Assembly: GCF_028863665.1 (NCBI RefSeq) | Contig: NZ_JARBFX010000014.1 | Span: forward strand, 49,557-113,556 | Source: Aquabacter sediminis | GTDB taxonomy: Bacteria; Pseudomonadota; Alphaproteobacteria; Rhizobiales; Xanthobacteraceae | Length of the DNA stretch: 64,000 nucleotides | Reading direction: 5' to 3' | Part shown: in pieces, positions 53,072 through 62,732 of the stretch | Numbering within the stretch: the first letter of the stretch is position 1 | Layout: every line of letters starts with the position of its first letter | Program-made: the position numbers and the translations under genes | The notes under the pieces: generated by a model | What the model was told of the DNA's origin: nothing | Database searches by the model: none | The model's input: only the letters and a program-made list of their open reading frames with translations

Positions 53072-53236
53072 GTCATCCCCGTCGCCTTCCGCGCGCTGGC
53101 GCGGAATCGGTGCCGTGCAGCATGGCGCGTTCGGCGGGCGCGCTCAACGGGCCGTGATCGCGCAAAAAGGCGGGAACCCGAGCGCGGCCTGTGCGTTCAA
53201 GTAGCATAGTTTCTTTGCTCGAAGGGAGTAAAACAC

Positions 53237-53443
53237 ATGAATTGGGATCGCATCGAAGGAAACTGGAAGCAGTTCAGCGGCAGCGTCAAGACCCAGTGGG
53301 GCAAGCTCACTGACGACGACATGACCCAGATCAACGGCAATCGCGAGAAGCTCGAAGGAAAGCTTCAGGAGCGCTATGGCCTGGCCAAGGATCAGGTGAA
53401 GGAACAGGTGGACACCTGGTATCGCGGCGTTGATCGCATGTGA
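53237..53443 (+). CDS. CsbD family stress-response protein
   Basis: A 68-residue hydrophilic helical protein beginning MNWDRIEGNWKQFSGSVKTQ and containing GNREKLEGKLQERYG, as in CsbD/YjbJ proteins that accumulate under general stress. AAGGGAG precedes the ATG. The role is unknown at the molecular level. Confidence 0.92.
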   Translation: MNWDRIEGNWKQFSGSVKTQWGKLTDDDMTQINGNREKLEGKLQERYGLAKDQVKEQVDTWYRGVDRM

Positions 53444-53622
53444 GCCGAACGCCGCCGGGAAGTGAGCCAATTGGCGCGCGCCTGGCGGGACTTGAGCTCG
53501 AGGGCCAGCGCCTATCAGGCGCGGCGCCCCGGCCATCAAGACTGAGCGGGGCCTGCGCCCTTTTCCCGCTCCGGGACAGGAGGAGGCGGCGCGCTGGCAC
53601 AGCGTGCGCCTCCAGCCGCTCC

Positions 53623-53657
53623 AAAAGGCGCCCCGCCCCTTCGGCGGGGCGCCTTTT
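53623..53657. terminator. bidirectional Rho-independent terminator between csbD and folK
   Basis: A perfect 15-bp stem AAAAGGCGCCCCGCC/GGCGGGGCGCCTTTT with a CCTTC loop. A-run and T-run on opposite sides make it usable for both convergent genes; it ends 1 base from the folK stop. Confidence 0.93.
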
Positions 53658-53658
53658 G

Positions 53659-54147
53659 TCATTCGTCAGCGTCGATCCGCACGATGCCGGCTTGGTCGAG
53701 CCGCGCGAGCGCGTCCGCGACCCGCACCCCTTCAATGACCAATCCCGGGGCGATCTCCGCCAGCGGCACGAGGGCGAAGGCCCGTTCCATGAGGCGAGGG
53801 TGGGGCAATTGCAAGTCGGGCGTAGCGTGCCGCTCGGTGCCGAAGGCCAGGATGTCGATATCGATGGGGCGGGGGCCGTAGCGCTCCTCCCGCGAACGAT
53901 CGCGCCCCAGCATGCGCTCCACACGCAAGGCGAGATGCAGCAAGGAGAGGGCCCCAAGCGGACTGGAGACCTCGATCACCTGGTTGAGATAATCCCCCTG
54001 CGGCACAGGTCCCCAAGGGGGCGTGCGATAAAGTGCCGACGTGCGCACGAGGGTCAGCCCGGCACGCGCCAGCAGCGCGCGGGCGCGGGCGAGCGTTGCG
54101 CGCGGATCGCCCACATTGCCGCCGAGGCACAGATAGGCGGTGGTCAT
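53659..54147 (-). CDS. folK: 2-amino-4-hydroxy-6-hydroxymethyldihydropteridine diphosphokinase
   Basis: Transfers pyrophosphate from ATP to the pterin in folate synthesis. The 162-residue protein has LCLGGNVGDP, SALYRTPPWG, the Mg-binding GPRPIDIDILAFG and PHPRLMERAFALVPLAE. Its ATG overlaps the folP stop by 4 bases, giving a folP-folK unit. Confidence 0.95.
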   Translation of the reverse strand: MTTAYLCLGGNVGDPRATLARARALLARAGLTLVRTSALYRTPPWGPVPQGDYLNQVIEVSSPLGALSLLHLALRVERMLGRDRSREERYGPRPIDIDILAFGTERHATPDLQLPHPRLMERAFALVPLAEIAPGLVIEGVRVADALARLDQAGIVRIDADE

Positions 54148-54995
54148 CGGGCAGCGCGGATGGCTTCGCTCACGCGGGCGGCCTGCACATGTTCAGCCAC
54201 GTCATGCACGCGGATGATCTCCACCCCGGCCATGATGCCGATGACGTTGGAGGCGATGGTTCCGGGCACGCGCTCGGGCGGCGTGGTCTCGATCACCTTG
54301 CCGATGAGCGACTTGCGGGAGGTGCCGAGCAGCAGGGGCAGGCCCAGAACGCGCAGTTCCCCAAGACGGGCGATGGCGGCCAGATTCTGCTCGAAGGTCT
54401 TGCCGAAGCCGATGCCGGGATCGAGCACGATGCGATCGCGCGGCACGCCGGCCTTCTCCGCCCGCTCCAGCGCCCGCTCGAAGAAGGCGAGCATGTCGGC
54501 GATGACATCCACCGCCGGATCGACGCTGTCCCGATTGTGCATGACGATGGCCGCCGCGCCTGTCTCCGCCACCACATGGGCCATGTCCGGGTCGCGGGAA
54601 AAGCCCCATACGTCATTCACGATCACGGCGCCCGCGGCCACGGCCTTGCGGGCCACCTGCGCTTTCCAGGTGTCGATGGAGACCGGGAGGGCGCTTTCGT
54701 CCTTGAGGGCCGCCAGCACGGGGGCGACGCGCGCCCATTCCTCGTCCGCCGCCACCGGGGTATGGCCCGGCCGCGTGGATTCGCCGCCCACATCCAGGAT
54801 GTCCGCGCCCTCCGCAGCGAGGCGGCGGGCATTGGCCAGCGCATCGTCGGGGGCGGCATTCTGGCCGCCGTCGGAGAAGGAATCGGGGGTGATGTTGAGG
54901 ATGCCCATCACCAGCGTGCGCGGCCCGAGGGTGAGCGTGCGGCCGCAGGCGGGGAGGGTGCGGGTGTCCGGCATGACGAAGGCGGGAGAGGTCAT
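54144..54995 (-). CDS. folP: dihydropteroate synthase
   Basis: Joins the pterin pyrophosphate to p-aminobenzoate. The 283-residue TIM-barrel protein has GILNITPDSFSDGG, DVGGESTRPG, VNDVWGFSRDP, DPGIGFGKT and GTSRKSLIG, all complete. The start at 54995 was chosen because the upstream in-frame sequence is not family-like. The usual neighbour folB is absent here; folK follows directly. Confidence 0.96.
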   Translation of the reverse strand: MTSPAFVMPDTRTLPACGRTLTLGPRTLVMGILNITPDSFSDGGQNAAPDDALANARRLAAEGADILDVGGESTRPGHTPVAADEEWARVAPVLAALKDESALPVSIDTWKAQVARKAVAAGAVIVNDVWGFSRDPDMAHVVAETGAAAIVMHNRDSVDPAVDVIADMLAFFERALERAEKAGVPRDRIVLDPGIGFGKTFEQNLAAIARLGELRVLGLPLLLGTSRKSLIGKVIETTPPERVPGTIASNVIGIMAGVEIIRVHDVAEHVQAARVSEAIRAAR

Positions 54996-55113
54996 GAGGC
55001 GTAAGCCTGTAGAGGGCGAGGATCGCCCCCTAGCATAAAGAGCCCCGCCGGGGCAGGCACGTCGGCAATTGGTGGCGCACGCAGGAGGCGTCCCGCCACA
55101 TGGTCCTTGCCGG

Positions 55114-55494
55114 TCAGGCGACCAGGCGCAGTCCGGGAATGGCGGTGACGATCCGGTCCACGGCCGCGTCGCCGGCGCGCTCGCGGGCGAAAGCGACCAC
55201 TTCATGGGTGGCCTGCTGCACCTGGCTCATGGTCATGCCGGCGGCCATCATGCGGTCCGCCACCTGCATCAGGCGGGCCATGCCGCCGAAATGGCGCGTG
55301 GAGAGCGGCACGCTTGCCTCTTTGGCGCAGCGGGACAGGACGTCCGACAGCCCGGGCACGGCACCCGCCAGATCTTCCATGGCGCCGGCCGGCGCCTCGT
55401 TGGACAGGAATTCGATGACCACGTCCACCGCCCGGCGTGCGGCGGGATCGGAGAGCCCCACCTTTTCCTTCAGCCGGGTGACCAACTCTTCCAT
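55114..55494 (-). CDS. DUF2267-like helical protein, function unknown
   Basis: A 126-residue, mostly helical soluble protein: [20 protein letters not shown], then [20 protein letters not shown], with a central [20 protein letters not shown] segment. The pattern resembles DUF2267/DUF2780 proteins, but the match is by eye only. It overlaps no other gene and is divergent from the HerA-like ATPase gene. Confidence 0.6.
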   Translation of the reverse strand: MEELVTRLKEKVGLSDPAARRAVDVVIEFLSNEAPAGAMEDLAGAVPGLSDVLSRCAKEASVPLSTRHFGGMARLMQVADRMMAAGMTMSQVQQATHEVVAFARERAGDAAVDRIVTAIPGLRLVA

Positions 55495-55648
55495 CGCGCA
55501 CCTCTCGCTGGTTCCCGCGCGGTCGATCTTGGCCGCGCCGCACTCTACACGCAAGACCATGACGGGCGAGCGTACGGCCCGGGCCTTGTGCGGGGCTGCG
55601 GGCCGAGGCCAAATGGATCACGGCAAAGCGGCAAGAGGGAGACGCGCT

Positions 55649-57262
55649 ATGACCGCAAAGGTTCCGGCGGCGAAGGTGCCAGCAGGAGACGTCTTTCTGG
55701 GCCGCTGCATCGGCCCCCGCGGCGATGGCGCGGCCAGCCCGGATCTCTCCCTCGTGCTGCGCCTTGCCAACCGCCACGGCCTGGTGACCGGCGCCACCGG
55801 CACCGGAAAGACGGTGACGCTCCAGGTGCTGGCGGAAGGATTCTCGCGGGCCGGCGTGCCGGTCTTCGCCGCCGACATCAAGGGCGACCTCTCCGGCATC
55901 GCCGCCATGGGGGAGCCGCGCGATTTCCTCGTCAAGCGGGCGGAGGAGGTGGGCATCACCTATGTGCCCGAGCGCTTCCCCGTCGCCTTCTGGGACCTGT
56001 TCGGCGAGCAGGGGCATCCGGTGCGCACCACCATTTCCGAGATGGGGCCGCTCTTGCTGGCGCGGCTCATGGGGCTCAACGAGACCCAGGAAGGGGTGCT
56101 CAACATCGTCTTCCGGGTCGCCGACGAACAGGGCCTGCTGCTGCTCGACCTGAAGGACCTGCGGGCCATGCTGGCCCATGTGGCGGAGAACAGCGCCACC
56201 TTGCGCGCCCAGTACGGCAACGTCTCCTCCGCCACCGTGGGCGCGATCCAGCGGCAGGTCCTGGTTCTCGAGAATCAGGGAGCGGACAGCTTCTTTGGCG
56301 AGCCGGCGCTGCGCATCGAGGATCTCATGCATGTGGACGCCTCCGGCAAGGGGGTCATCTCCATCCTGGCGGCCGACCGCCTCATGGGCGCGCCGCGCCT
56401 TTATGCCTGTTTCCTGCTGTGGCTTTTGTCCGAGCTGTTCGAGCAGTTGCCGGAGGTGGGCGACCCGGAAAAGCCCCGCTTGGTCTTCTTCTTCGACGAG
56501 GCGCACCTGTTGTTCGACGAAGCGCCCAAGGTGCTGCTGGACAAGGTGGAGCAGGTGGTTCGCCTCATCCGCTCCAAGGGGGTGGGGGTCTATTTCGTCA
56601 CCCAGAACCCGCTCGATGTGCCGGACAAGGTGCTCTCCCAGCTGGGCAACCGGGTGCAGCACGCGCTGCGCGCCTTTACCCCCCGCGACCAGAAGGCGGT
56701 GAAGACCGCCGCCGAAACCTTCCGACCCAATCCCCGGCTCGATACCGCGCGGGTTATCACCGAGCTGGGCAAGGGCGAGGCGCTGGTCTCGCTGCTGGAG
56801 GGCAATGGCACGCCGGCCATGGTGGAGCGCATGCTGGTGCGCCCGCCGGCCGCCCGCGTCGGTCCGCTGGCGCCGGACGAGCGCAAGGCGCTCATCGCGG
56901 CAAGCCCGTGGGGGCGGCTCTATGACACCCCGGTGGACCGGCATTCCGCGTTCGAGGTGCTGCAGGGACGCGCGGAGGAGAAGAGCGAGCCTGTCCCTTC
57001 CGCGCCCTCCGGGCCGTGGGGCCGGGCGCCCGAGCCGCCGCCGCGCCGGTCGCCCACCTCGGTCCCCTCCACAAGATCCGCCCCGCGCCTCCCGCCCGCC
57101 GAGCCTCCCAAAGCCCCCCGGGCACCGGCGCCGCGCCCCTCCACCCGCATGTCCACCACGGAGGTGGTGGTGCGGCAGGTGGCCCGTTCGGTGGCGTCCC
57201 AGGTGGGCACGCAACTGGGTCGGGCGATCCTGCGGGGCATCCTGGGAGGTATGCGAAAATAG
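55649..57262 (+). CDS. HerA-like helicase/ATPase (DUF853 family)
   Basis: A 537-residue FtsK/HerA-superfamily ATPase of the DUF853 (YjgR) group. Walker A is [12 protein letters not shown] (about residue 50), Walker [18 protein letters not shown] (about 290), and the sensor-like motif [14 protein letters not shown] follows. A C-terminal low-complexity stretch (about 455-510) rich in Pro, Arg and Ser precedes a final helical segment, [21 protein letters not shown] nuclease partner such as NurA is not adjacent. AAGAGGGAG precedes the ATG. Confidence 0.9.
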   Translation: MTAKVPAAKVPAGDVFLGRCIGPRGDGAASPDLSLVLRLANRHGLVTGATGTGKTVTLQVLAEGFSRAGVPVFAADIKGDLSGIAAMGEPRDFLVKRAEEVGITYVPERFPVAFWDLFGEQGHPVRTTISEMGPLLLARLMGLNETQEGVLNIVFRVADEQGLLLLDLKDLRAMLAHVAENSATLRAQYGNVSSATVGAIQRQVLVLENQGADSFFGEPALRIEDLMHVDASGKGVISILAADRLMGAPRLYACFLLWLLSELFEQLPEVGDPEKPRLVFFFDEAHLLFDEAPKVLLDKVEQVVRLIRSKGVGVYFVTQNPLDVPDKVLSQLGNRVQHALRAFTPRDQKAVKTAAETFRPNPRLDTARVITELGKGEALVSLLEGNGTPAMVERMLVRPPAARVGPLAPDERKALIAASPWGRLYDTPVDRHSAFEVLQGRAEEKSEPVPSAPSGPWGRAPEPPPRRSPTSVPSTRSAPRLPPAEPPKAPRAPAPRPSTRMSTTEVVVRQVARSVASQVGTQLGRAILRGILGGMRK

Positions 57263-57417
57263 AATAGCTGTTGGTGGGACCCGGGTAGCGGTTGTCTCGG
57301 TTGTAGGGGTTTGTTACCGTGCAGCGAGTCTAGCGCAATTGCGGGGTTGCGTTCGGACGGAGCTGCTCAACCCCGATCCAAGCGTCGCCGCACGGATCGC
57401 TCAAGCAGGAGCGCCCC

Positions 57418-57852
57418 ATGAAGGTGTTGCCCACAGCCCGCATTCTGATCATCGATTCCGATCCTGACCGTCGCCAGACCACGCGCGCGGGCCTGAGCGC
57501 CCTGGGCGTGGGGGCTGTGACCGAGGTGTCCACCGTTGAAGAGGCGCTGGCCCTGCCGCGTGCCTTCGACGTGGCGGTGGTGCAGGTCAATACGGTGGAC
57601 GACGTTCCCGACCACCCCTTCCGCGAGGGCGATGACGCCTTGCCCGCCGTGATGGTGGCGGATGGCTCGACCCTCCAGCTCACCCGCACCGCCGGCCGCT
57701 GCGGCTATGATGCGGCGGTGGGCATGCCGCTCCTGCCGCGCCTGCTCTATCGCCGCATCGGCTCCGTGCTGCAGCGCGCCCGCCGGGCCCAGCGCCCGCT
57801 GCCGAACGCGCGGGCATCCGAGGACAGCGACAAGGAGCATGCGGTCGGCTGA
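57418..57852 (+). CDS. pseudo-receiver (CheY-like) protein lacking the phosphoacceptor
   Basis: A 144-residue stand-alone receiver-like domain. The acidic pocket IIDSDPDRR is kept, but the phosphorylated Asp position reads VAVVQVNTV (Asp to Gln), the conserved Thr region reads VMVADGS, and the conserved Lys before Pro reads VGMPLLPRLL (Lys to Met). It has no output domain, only a polar tail. It probably acts by protein-protein contact rather than phosphorylation. GCAGGAGCGCC precedes the ATG. Confidence 0.75.
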   Translation: MKVLPTARILIIDSDPDRRQTTRAGLSALGVGAVTEVSTVEEALALPRAFDVAVVQVNTVDDVPDHPFREGDDALPAVMVADGSTLQLTRTAGRCGYDAAVGMPLLPRLLYRRIGSVLQRARRAQRPLPNARASEDSDKEHAVG

Positions 57853-57892
57853 CCGCGCGAGGGCCCAGGCCTCATCTTCTGTGCCACATGCG

Positions 57893-57930
57893 ACGCGGCT
57901 CCGGGTCTTCCCGGGGCCGCGTTTCGTTTT
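57893..57930 (+). terminator. Rho-independent terminator after pseudo-receiver gene
   Basis: Stem ACGCGGCTCCGGG/CCCGGGGCCGCGT (one wobble) with a TCTT loop, followed by TTCGTTTT. Confidence 0.85.
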
Positions 57931-58017
57931 CATGGGGGCGGGGCCATGCTACCCAGAGCGGGCAACCCCTCCGCGCCGGCCGGCGCGGCACGGGTGGGAA
58001 GGCAGGGAGAGGCGATC

Positions 58018-59391
58018 GTGTCGGAGCAAGTCCTGAAGCGGGTGGATGACGGCCTGGAGGCGAGCCTTGGCCGCCTGTTCGACTTCCTGCGCATTCCCTC
58101 CATCTCCACCGATCCCGCCCACAAGGCCGATTGCCGCAAGGCCGCCGATTTCGCCGCGACGACCTTGGCGGAGCTGGGCCTGTCCGCCGCCGTGCGCGAG
58201 ACCAGCGGCCATCCGGTGGTGGTGGCCCGCACCGACACCGGCGCGCCGCGCCGGGTGCTGTTCTATGGCCATTACGACGTCCAGCCGGTGGACCCGCTGG
58301 AGCTGTGGGAGACCCCGCCCTTCGAGCCGCGCCTGGCATCGGATGAAGCGGGCCGCCAGCGGATCGTGGCGCGCGGGGCCTGTGACGACAAGGGCCAGGT
58401 CTTCACTTTCATCGAGGCGCTCCGGGCGCTCAAAGAGGTGGACGGTCGCCTGCCCGTGGACGTCACCGTTCTGCTGGAGGGCGAGGAGGAGTGCGGCTCG
58501 CCGAGCCTGCCGGCCTTCCTCGCGGCCCATGCGGGGGAGCTTGCCGCCGATGTGGCGCTGGTGTGCGACACCGGCATGTGGGACCGCGCCACGCCCGCCA
58601 TCACCACGGGCCTGCGCGGCATCGTCCATACCGAGCTGACCATATTGGGACCGGACCGGGACCTGCATTCCGGCCTCTTCGGGGGCGCGGCGCGCAATCC
58701 CGTGCATGTGCTCGCCCGCATCATCGCCGACGTGCATGACGGGCAGGGGCGCATCACCATTCCCGGCTTCTACGATGCCGTGGTGGAACCGACGGCGGCG
58801 CAGAAGGCGCAATGGGCGGGGCTCGGCCTCACCGCGCAGTCCTTCCTCGGTCCGGTCGGGCTCTCCGTCGCGGCGGGCGAAGCCGACCGCATGGTGATCG
58901 AGCAGATCCAGTCGCGCCCCACCTTCGAGGTGAACGGCATCTATGGCGGCTATCTGGGGCAGGGCAGCAAGACCATCATCCCCGCCTCCGCCACCGCCAA
59001 GATTTCCTTCCGCCTGGTGGCGGACCAGGACCCGGTCGCCATCAAGGAGGCGTTCCGCGCCTTCGTCGAAGCGCGCCTGCCCGCGGACTGCCGGATGACC
59101 TTCTCGGCGGGGGAGGGCAGCCGCGCCTTCCTCGTGCCCGCCGACAGCGTCGACCTTCAGAAGGCCGCCGGCGCCCTGGAGCAGGAATGGGGCACGGCGC
59201 CGGTCACGGTGGGCTCGGGCGGCTCCATCCCCATTGTCGGCCAGTTCAAGGCGCTGCTGGGGCTGGACACGCTGCTCATCGGCTTCGGCCTGGATGACGA
59301 CCGCATCCATTCCCCCAACGAGAAATATGACCTGACCTCGTTCCATAAGGGCATCCGCAGCTGGGCGCGCATCCTGCCCGCCCTCGCCTGA
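58018..59391 (+). CDS. M20 family metallopeptidase (dipeptidase)
   Basis: A 457-residue di-zinc M20 peptidase, closest by pattern to the carnosinase/CPG2-like dipeptidases. Metal and catalytic motifs: YGHYDVQPVDP, RGACDDKGQ, LEGEEECGSP, VCDTGMW and the final IHSPNEKYDL. The dimerisation 'lid' domain lies around 200-320. Starts at GTG 58018 after AGGGAGAGG. Confidence 0.92.
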   Translation: MSEQVLKRVDDGLEASLGRLFDFLRIPSISTDPAHKADCRKAADFAATTLAELGLSAAVRETSGHPVVVARTDTGAPRRVLFYGHYDVQPVDPLELWETPPFEPRLASDEAGRQRIVARGACDDKGQVFTFIEALRALKEVDGRLPVDVTVLLEGEEECGSPSLPAFLAAHAGELAADVALVCDTGMWDRATPAITTGLRGIVHTELTILGPDRDLHSGLFGGAARNPVHVLARIIADVHDGQGRITIPGFYDAVVEPTAAQKAQWAGLGLTAQSFLGPVGLSVAAGEADRMVIEQIQSRPTFEVNGIYGGYLGQGSKTIIPASATAKISFRLVADQDPVAIKEAFRAFVEARLPADCRMTFSAGEGSRAFLVPADSVDLQKAAGALEQEWGTAPVTVGSGGSIPIVGQFKALLGLDTLLIGFGLDDDRIHSPNEKYDLTSFHKGIRSWARILPALA

Positions 59392-59408
59392 GGGCTGTCA
59401 TCAGAAAG

Positions 59409-59455
59409 AAGGGGCGCGTGTCCATGGTGGACATGGAAGGCGCGCGCCCCTTTTT
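59409..59455 (+). terminator. Rho-independent terminator after M20 peptidase gene
   Basis: Outer stem AAGGGGCGCG/CGCGCCCCTT with an inner GTCCATGGTGGAC hairpin and a T5 tail, just after the peptidase stop. Confidence 0.85.
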
Positions 59456-59506
59456 CCGGCTGGCCGGTTTCGGGCAGTCAGGCGCCGCTGTGTTCGGGGG
59501 ATCCGC

Positions 59507-60505
59507 ATGCACGTCCTAGGGGGCGAAGGTTTGCAGGCCGAGGGTTTGCTGGAGGCCTGGCTCTTTGATGGGAAGGGCGGCGGCACGCCCGTGACCAGCG
59601 GGGAGATGCTGAACGCGCCGCCCCCGCAGACCGGCTTCCTCTGGCTGCACTTTCGCGCGCTGCCCCGACGCCGGCAGGACTGGCTGCGGGAGCAGAGCCG
59701 CATCGATCCCCTCATCATCGATTCCATGCTGGATGACGAGAGCCGGCCCCACTGCGCCATGCATGCGGATGGCGCCTATCTGGTTCTGCGGGCGGTGAAT
59801 TTGCACAGGAACGCCCTGCCGGAGGAACTCCAGGGCGTCCATTTCTGGGTGGAGGAGCGGCGCATCGTGACGCTCCAGCATGAGCCGGTCTCCGCCATTG
59901 CCGATTTCATCGACGCGCTGCGGCGGGGGCGGTGCCCGCGCACGCAAGGGGAGATGGTGGCGGATCTGGCCATGCGGCTGGTGGAGCGGCTGGATTCGGT
60001 GGTCGCCGCCCTCATGGACCAGGCGGACGAACTGGAGGACGAGGTGGCCGGCGGGCAGGCGTCGGACATCATGCCCCGCCAGGCCATCCTGCGCCGGGTC
60101 TCCATCAAGCTGCGCCGCCACATCGCCCCCCAGAGGGAGGCGCTGACCCATTTCTCGCTGGAGGACGACCCCTGGATCGGTCCCAAGGACCGCAACCGGC
60201 TGCGGGACGCGGCGGACCGGGTGACGCGCTTCACCGAAGAACTGGATTCCATCCGCGAGCGCGCCTCGCTCATTCGCGACCAGTTGGTGGACCGGCGCGC
60301 CGAGCAGATGAACCAGTCCATGCTGGTGCTGGCGGTGGTGACCGTGGTGTTCGCCCCGCTGACCTTCGTGTCCGGCCTGTTCGGCATGAATGTGGGCGGC
60401 ATACCGGGGGAGGAGAATCCCGAATCCTTCTGGATCATCTCCTTCCTGCTGATCGCCTTCGCCCTTGGGCTGGCCTGGGTGTTCCGGCGGATGAAGCTGT
60501 TCTGA
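59507..60505 (+). CDS. zntB: CorA-family divalent metal transporter (ZntB-like)
   Basis: A 332-residue pentameric-channel-type transporter. A large cytosolic domain with long charged helices (about 150-265) leads to two C-terminal membrane helices and the family signature FGMNVGGIPG (GMN loop). ZntB proteins carry zinc, whereas CorA carries magnesium. The N-terminal part FLWLHFRALPRRRQDWLREQ fits ZntB better. Start at 59507. Confidence 0.88.
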   Translation: MHVLGGEGLQAEGLLEAWLFDGKGGGTPVTSGEMLNAPPPQTGFLWLHFRALPRRRQDWLREQSRIDPLIIDSMLDDESRPHCAMHADGAYLVLRAVNLHRNALPEELQGVHFWVEERRIVTLQHEPVSAIADFIDALRRGRCPRTQGEMVADLAMRLVERLDSVVAALMDQADELEDEVAGGQASDIMPRQAILRRVSIKLRRHIAPQREALTHFSLEDDPWIGPKDRNRLRDAADRVTRFTEELDSIRERASLIRDQLVDRRAEQMNQSMLVLAVVTVVFAPLTFVSGLFGMNVGGIPGEENPESFWIISFLLIAFALGLAWVFRRMKLF

Positions 60506-60668
60506 GACGGGGCGAGCGGAGCACTTCGTCTCTCGCTTTAGGTGTCGCGCTTAATTCCTTGGAATATAATAAAATTATGGTGCGGAAGTGTGCGCCACGT
60601 CGCCGCTGGAGCGCAGCCTCGCGGCGCGCTCTCCGTGCGCGGCCCAAAGTGTTGCCGGGCGGAAAATG

Positions 60669-60701
60669 AAAAAGCCGCCGGGGCTGCGCGCCGCCGGCGA
60701 C
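60669..60701 (-). terminator. terminator of the GT39-like gene (minus strand)
   Basis: On the minus strand, stem GTCGCCGG/CCGGCGGC (one G-U pair) with a 12-base loop and a TTTTT tail, beginning 33 bases after the stop of the membrane glycosyltransferase gene. Confidence 0.75.
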
Positions 60702-60733
60702 TTCAGACATCGGCTCTTCTGACCCGGCTGGCC

Positions 60734-62359
60734 TTACTGCCCGGAGGCGAACACCGAAGGGAAGCTGCGGCCGCGCACGTCATAGACCCGCGCGAACACC
60801 ACCCCGTCCCGCTCCACCTTCACGATCACCGGGGCCTGCACCTTGGCGCAGTAGAACTCGTCCAGCATCAGGGCGAAGTCGGCATTGTGGGTGTCGTAGG
60901 TGGTTTCGTAGCGCGGGCCAAGTTCCGCCGCCGCCGCCCGGTGGGGACCGCAGACCGCCACGCGGAACTTGCGGCCCTGCGGCAGCGTGCGGCGGTGCTC
61001 TTCCACATATTCGTCCAGCTCGGCGGTGGCCTGCTTGAAGGCGAGCCCCCAGTAGTCGAGCATGAACATGCTGTCCGCGCCGCGCACGCCGCCGACGAGG
61101 TGGTTGTAATAGGTGTATTGGAGCGGATGGAGCTGGGCGAACTCAGAGGCCGGCAGCACCAGCCCGAGGGCGAAGATGCCCGCAAAGGCCGCCCGTGCCG
61201 TCTCGCCATGCCGCATGGCCCAGGACCAGGCCCAGTGTCCGGCAAGCCCCCCCAGCACCGCCAGCGCCGGGGTGACGAAGACGAAGTGGCGGATGCCGTT
61301 ATACATGACCGGCCGCGTCACCACGGTGAGCAGGATGGGGAACAGGGCGGCGGTGAGCACCAGCATCAGCTGGGCGCGGCGGTTGGCCTCGGCCTTGCCG
61401 AACAGGCTCGCCACCAGGGCGCCGCCCATGCCGGCCACCGACAGGGCCAGGAAGAATTCCGGCATCTGCACCGCGAACAGGGTCGGCACATAAGTGCGCG
61501 GCATGTCGGGCACGAGGACGGGACGGCCCTCATAGAGCTCGCGCCAGGGCACTTCCCAGAAGTGGGAATAATAGGTGAGCGCATGGAGCGGGTTCAGCGG
61601 CTCCACCACGGCCCAGGGCCAGGCCAAGCCCATGATGAGATAGGCCATGGGCAAGCCCAAGGCGAGCAGGCCGATGAAGGTGGCCATGCGCCCCGCCGCC
61701 GCCTTCAGGCCGAGCTTGCGCCATTCCACGAGCAGCAGCAGGGCCAGGGCGGCCGTGAGATAGACCACCGAGATGGCGCCGAGCACCCGGGTGCCGATGG
61801 TAAAGCCCAGCGCCACCGCGAAAATGCCGACCGTGCGCCAGGTGGGCTTGGGGAATTCCTCAAGGGCCCGCACCAGCGCATAGACGAGGCCCGCCACCGC
61901 CACCGCGAAGGGCGCGTCCTTCGCATTCATGAACATGTGCCCGTAATAGAGCGGGCAGATGGCGAGCAGGCACAGGGCCACGAGACCGCAGACCGGGCCG
62001 CCGAGCCGGCGTCCGGTGCGCCACACGATGACCATGCCGAGCACACCGACGATCCCGCCCAGCAGGCGGCGCAGGTCGAAGATGTCGATGGGCAGGTGCT
62101 TGCCAAGCCAGGCGGCGGCCAGATCGAAACTGCCGCCATAATAGTAAAGGTTCACGAACGAGAAGACCCGCTGGAAGGTCAGGCCCGACGCGTAATAGCG
62201 CAGCAGCAGGTCGCCATATTGCGAATGGGTGAAGTCGTCCCAGCCAAGGCCGTAATCGTGGTAGGTCCACAGGCCCAGGACACAAACGGCGACGATCAGG
62301 AGCAGCGCAAGACGGTCTGCAAAGGCACGCGGCAGACGGTCGGAAAGCAGGTTACGCAT
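60734..62359 (-). CDS. GT39-like membrane glycosyltransferase
   Basis: A 541-residue inner-membrane protein with about 11-12 hydrophobic helices and a soluble C-terminal domain (about 425-541). An acidic pair after the first helix (GLGWDDFTHSQYG) and the FMNAKDAPFA loop fit the GT-C/PMT fold, which uses lipid-phosphate sugar donors. The acceptor (lipid A, protein or polymer) is unknown, and no arn or pmt operon is nearby. The ATG at 62359 lacks a clear ribosome-binding site. Confidence 0.82.
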   Translation of the reverse strand: MRNLLSDRLPRAFADRLALLLIVAVCVLGLWTYHDYGLGWDDFTHSQYGDLLLRYYASGLTFQRVFSFVNLYYYGGSFDLAAAWLGKHLPIDIFDLRRLLGGIVGVLGMVIVWRTGRRLGGPVCGLVALCLLAICPLYYGHMFMNAKDAPFAVAVAGLVYALVRALEEFPKPTWRTVGIFAVALGFTIGTRVLGAISVVYLTAALALLLLVEWRKLGLKAAAGRMATFIGLLALGLPMAYLIMGLAWPWAVVEPLNPLHALTYYSHFWEVPWRELYEGRPVLVPDMPRTYVPTLFAVQMPEFFLALSVAGMGGALVASLFGKAEANRRAQLMLVLTAALFPILLTVVTRPVMYNGIRHFVFVTPALAVLGGLAGHWAWSWAMRHGETARAAFAGIFALGLVLPASEFAQLHPLQYTYYNHLVGGVRGADSMFMLDYWGLAFKQATAELDEYVEEHRRTLPQGRKFRVAVCGPHRAAAAELGPRYETTYDTHNADFALMLDEFYCAKVQAPVIVKVERDGVVFARVYDVRGRSFPSVFASGQ

Positions 62360-62626
62360 CGTTGTACGGCCCAACTCAAACGCGTTGCATCAGCCCCTGA
62401 AAAGTGACCAGCGCGGGGCGGACAGTGCGCTGGCCGAGCTCACATGATTGTGAGCGGCTCATCTTGCTTGGAAGACCGGTGGATGCAAGAAATTTATGCA
62501 TTGCATTGCAACAGCCCCCGCGGGGTTGCGTGCAATACCTCCTGTGATTGCATTTTGCCGCCTAATCCTTGTGCGGAACTTGCGGCGCACGTCCGGCTTG
62601 CGGGGTGCGATGCCGTTATCACAAAT

Positions 62627-62657
62627 AAAAAAGCCGAGAGCGCGGCGCGCTCCCGGC
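62627..62657 (-). terminator. Rho-independent terminator after sodB (minus strand)
   Basis: On the minus strand, stem GCCGGGAGCGCG / CGCTCTCGGC around a short loop followed by TTTTTT, about 75 bases after the sodB stop. Confidence 0.88.
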
Positions 62658-62732
62658 CTGATCTGGACCCTTTGAAGGCGTGACCCGGAAGGGTCCGGCC
62701 GCGGGGTCGTCTGATCCGGTCAGCTGATGGGA

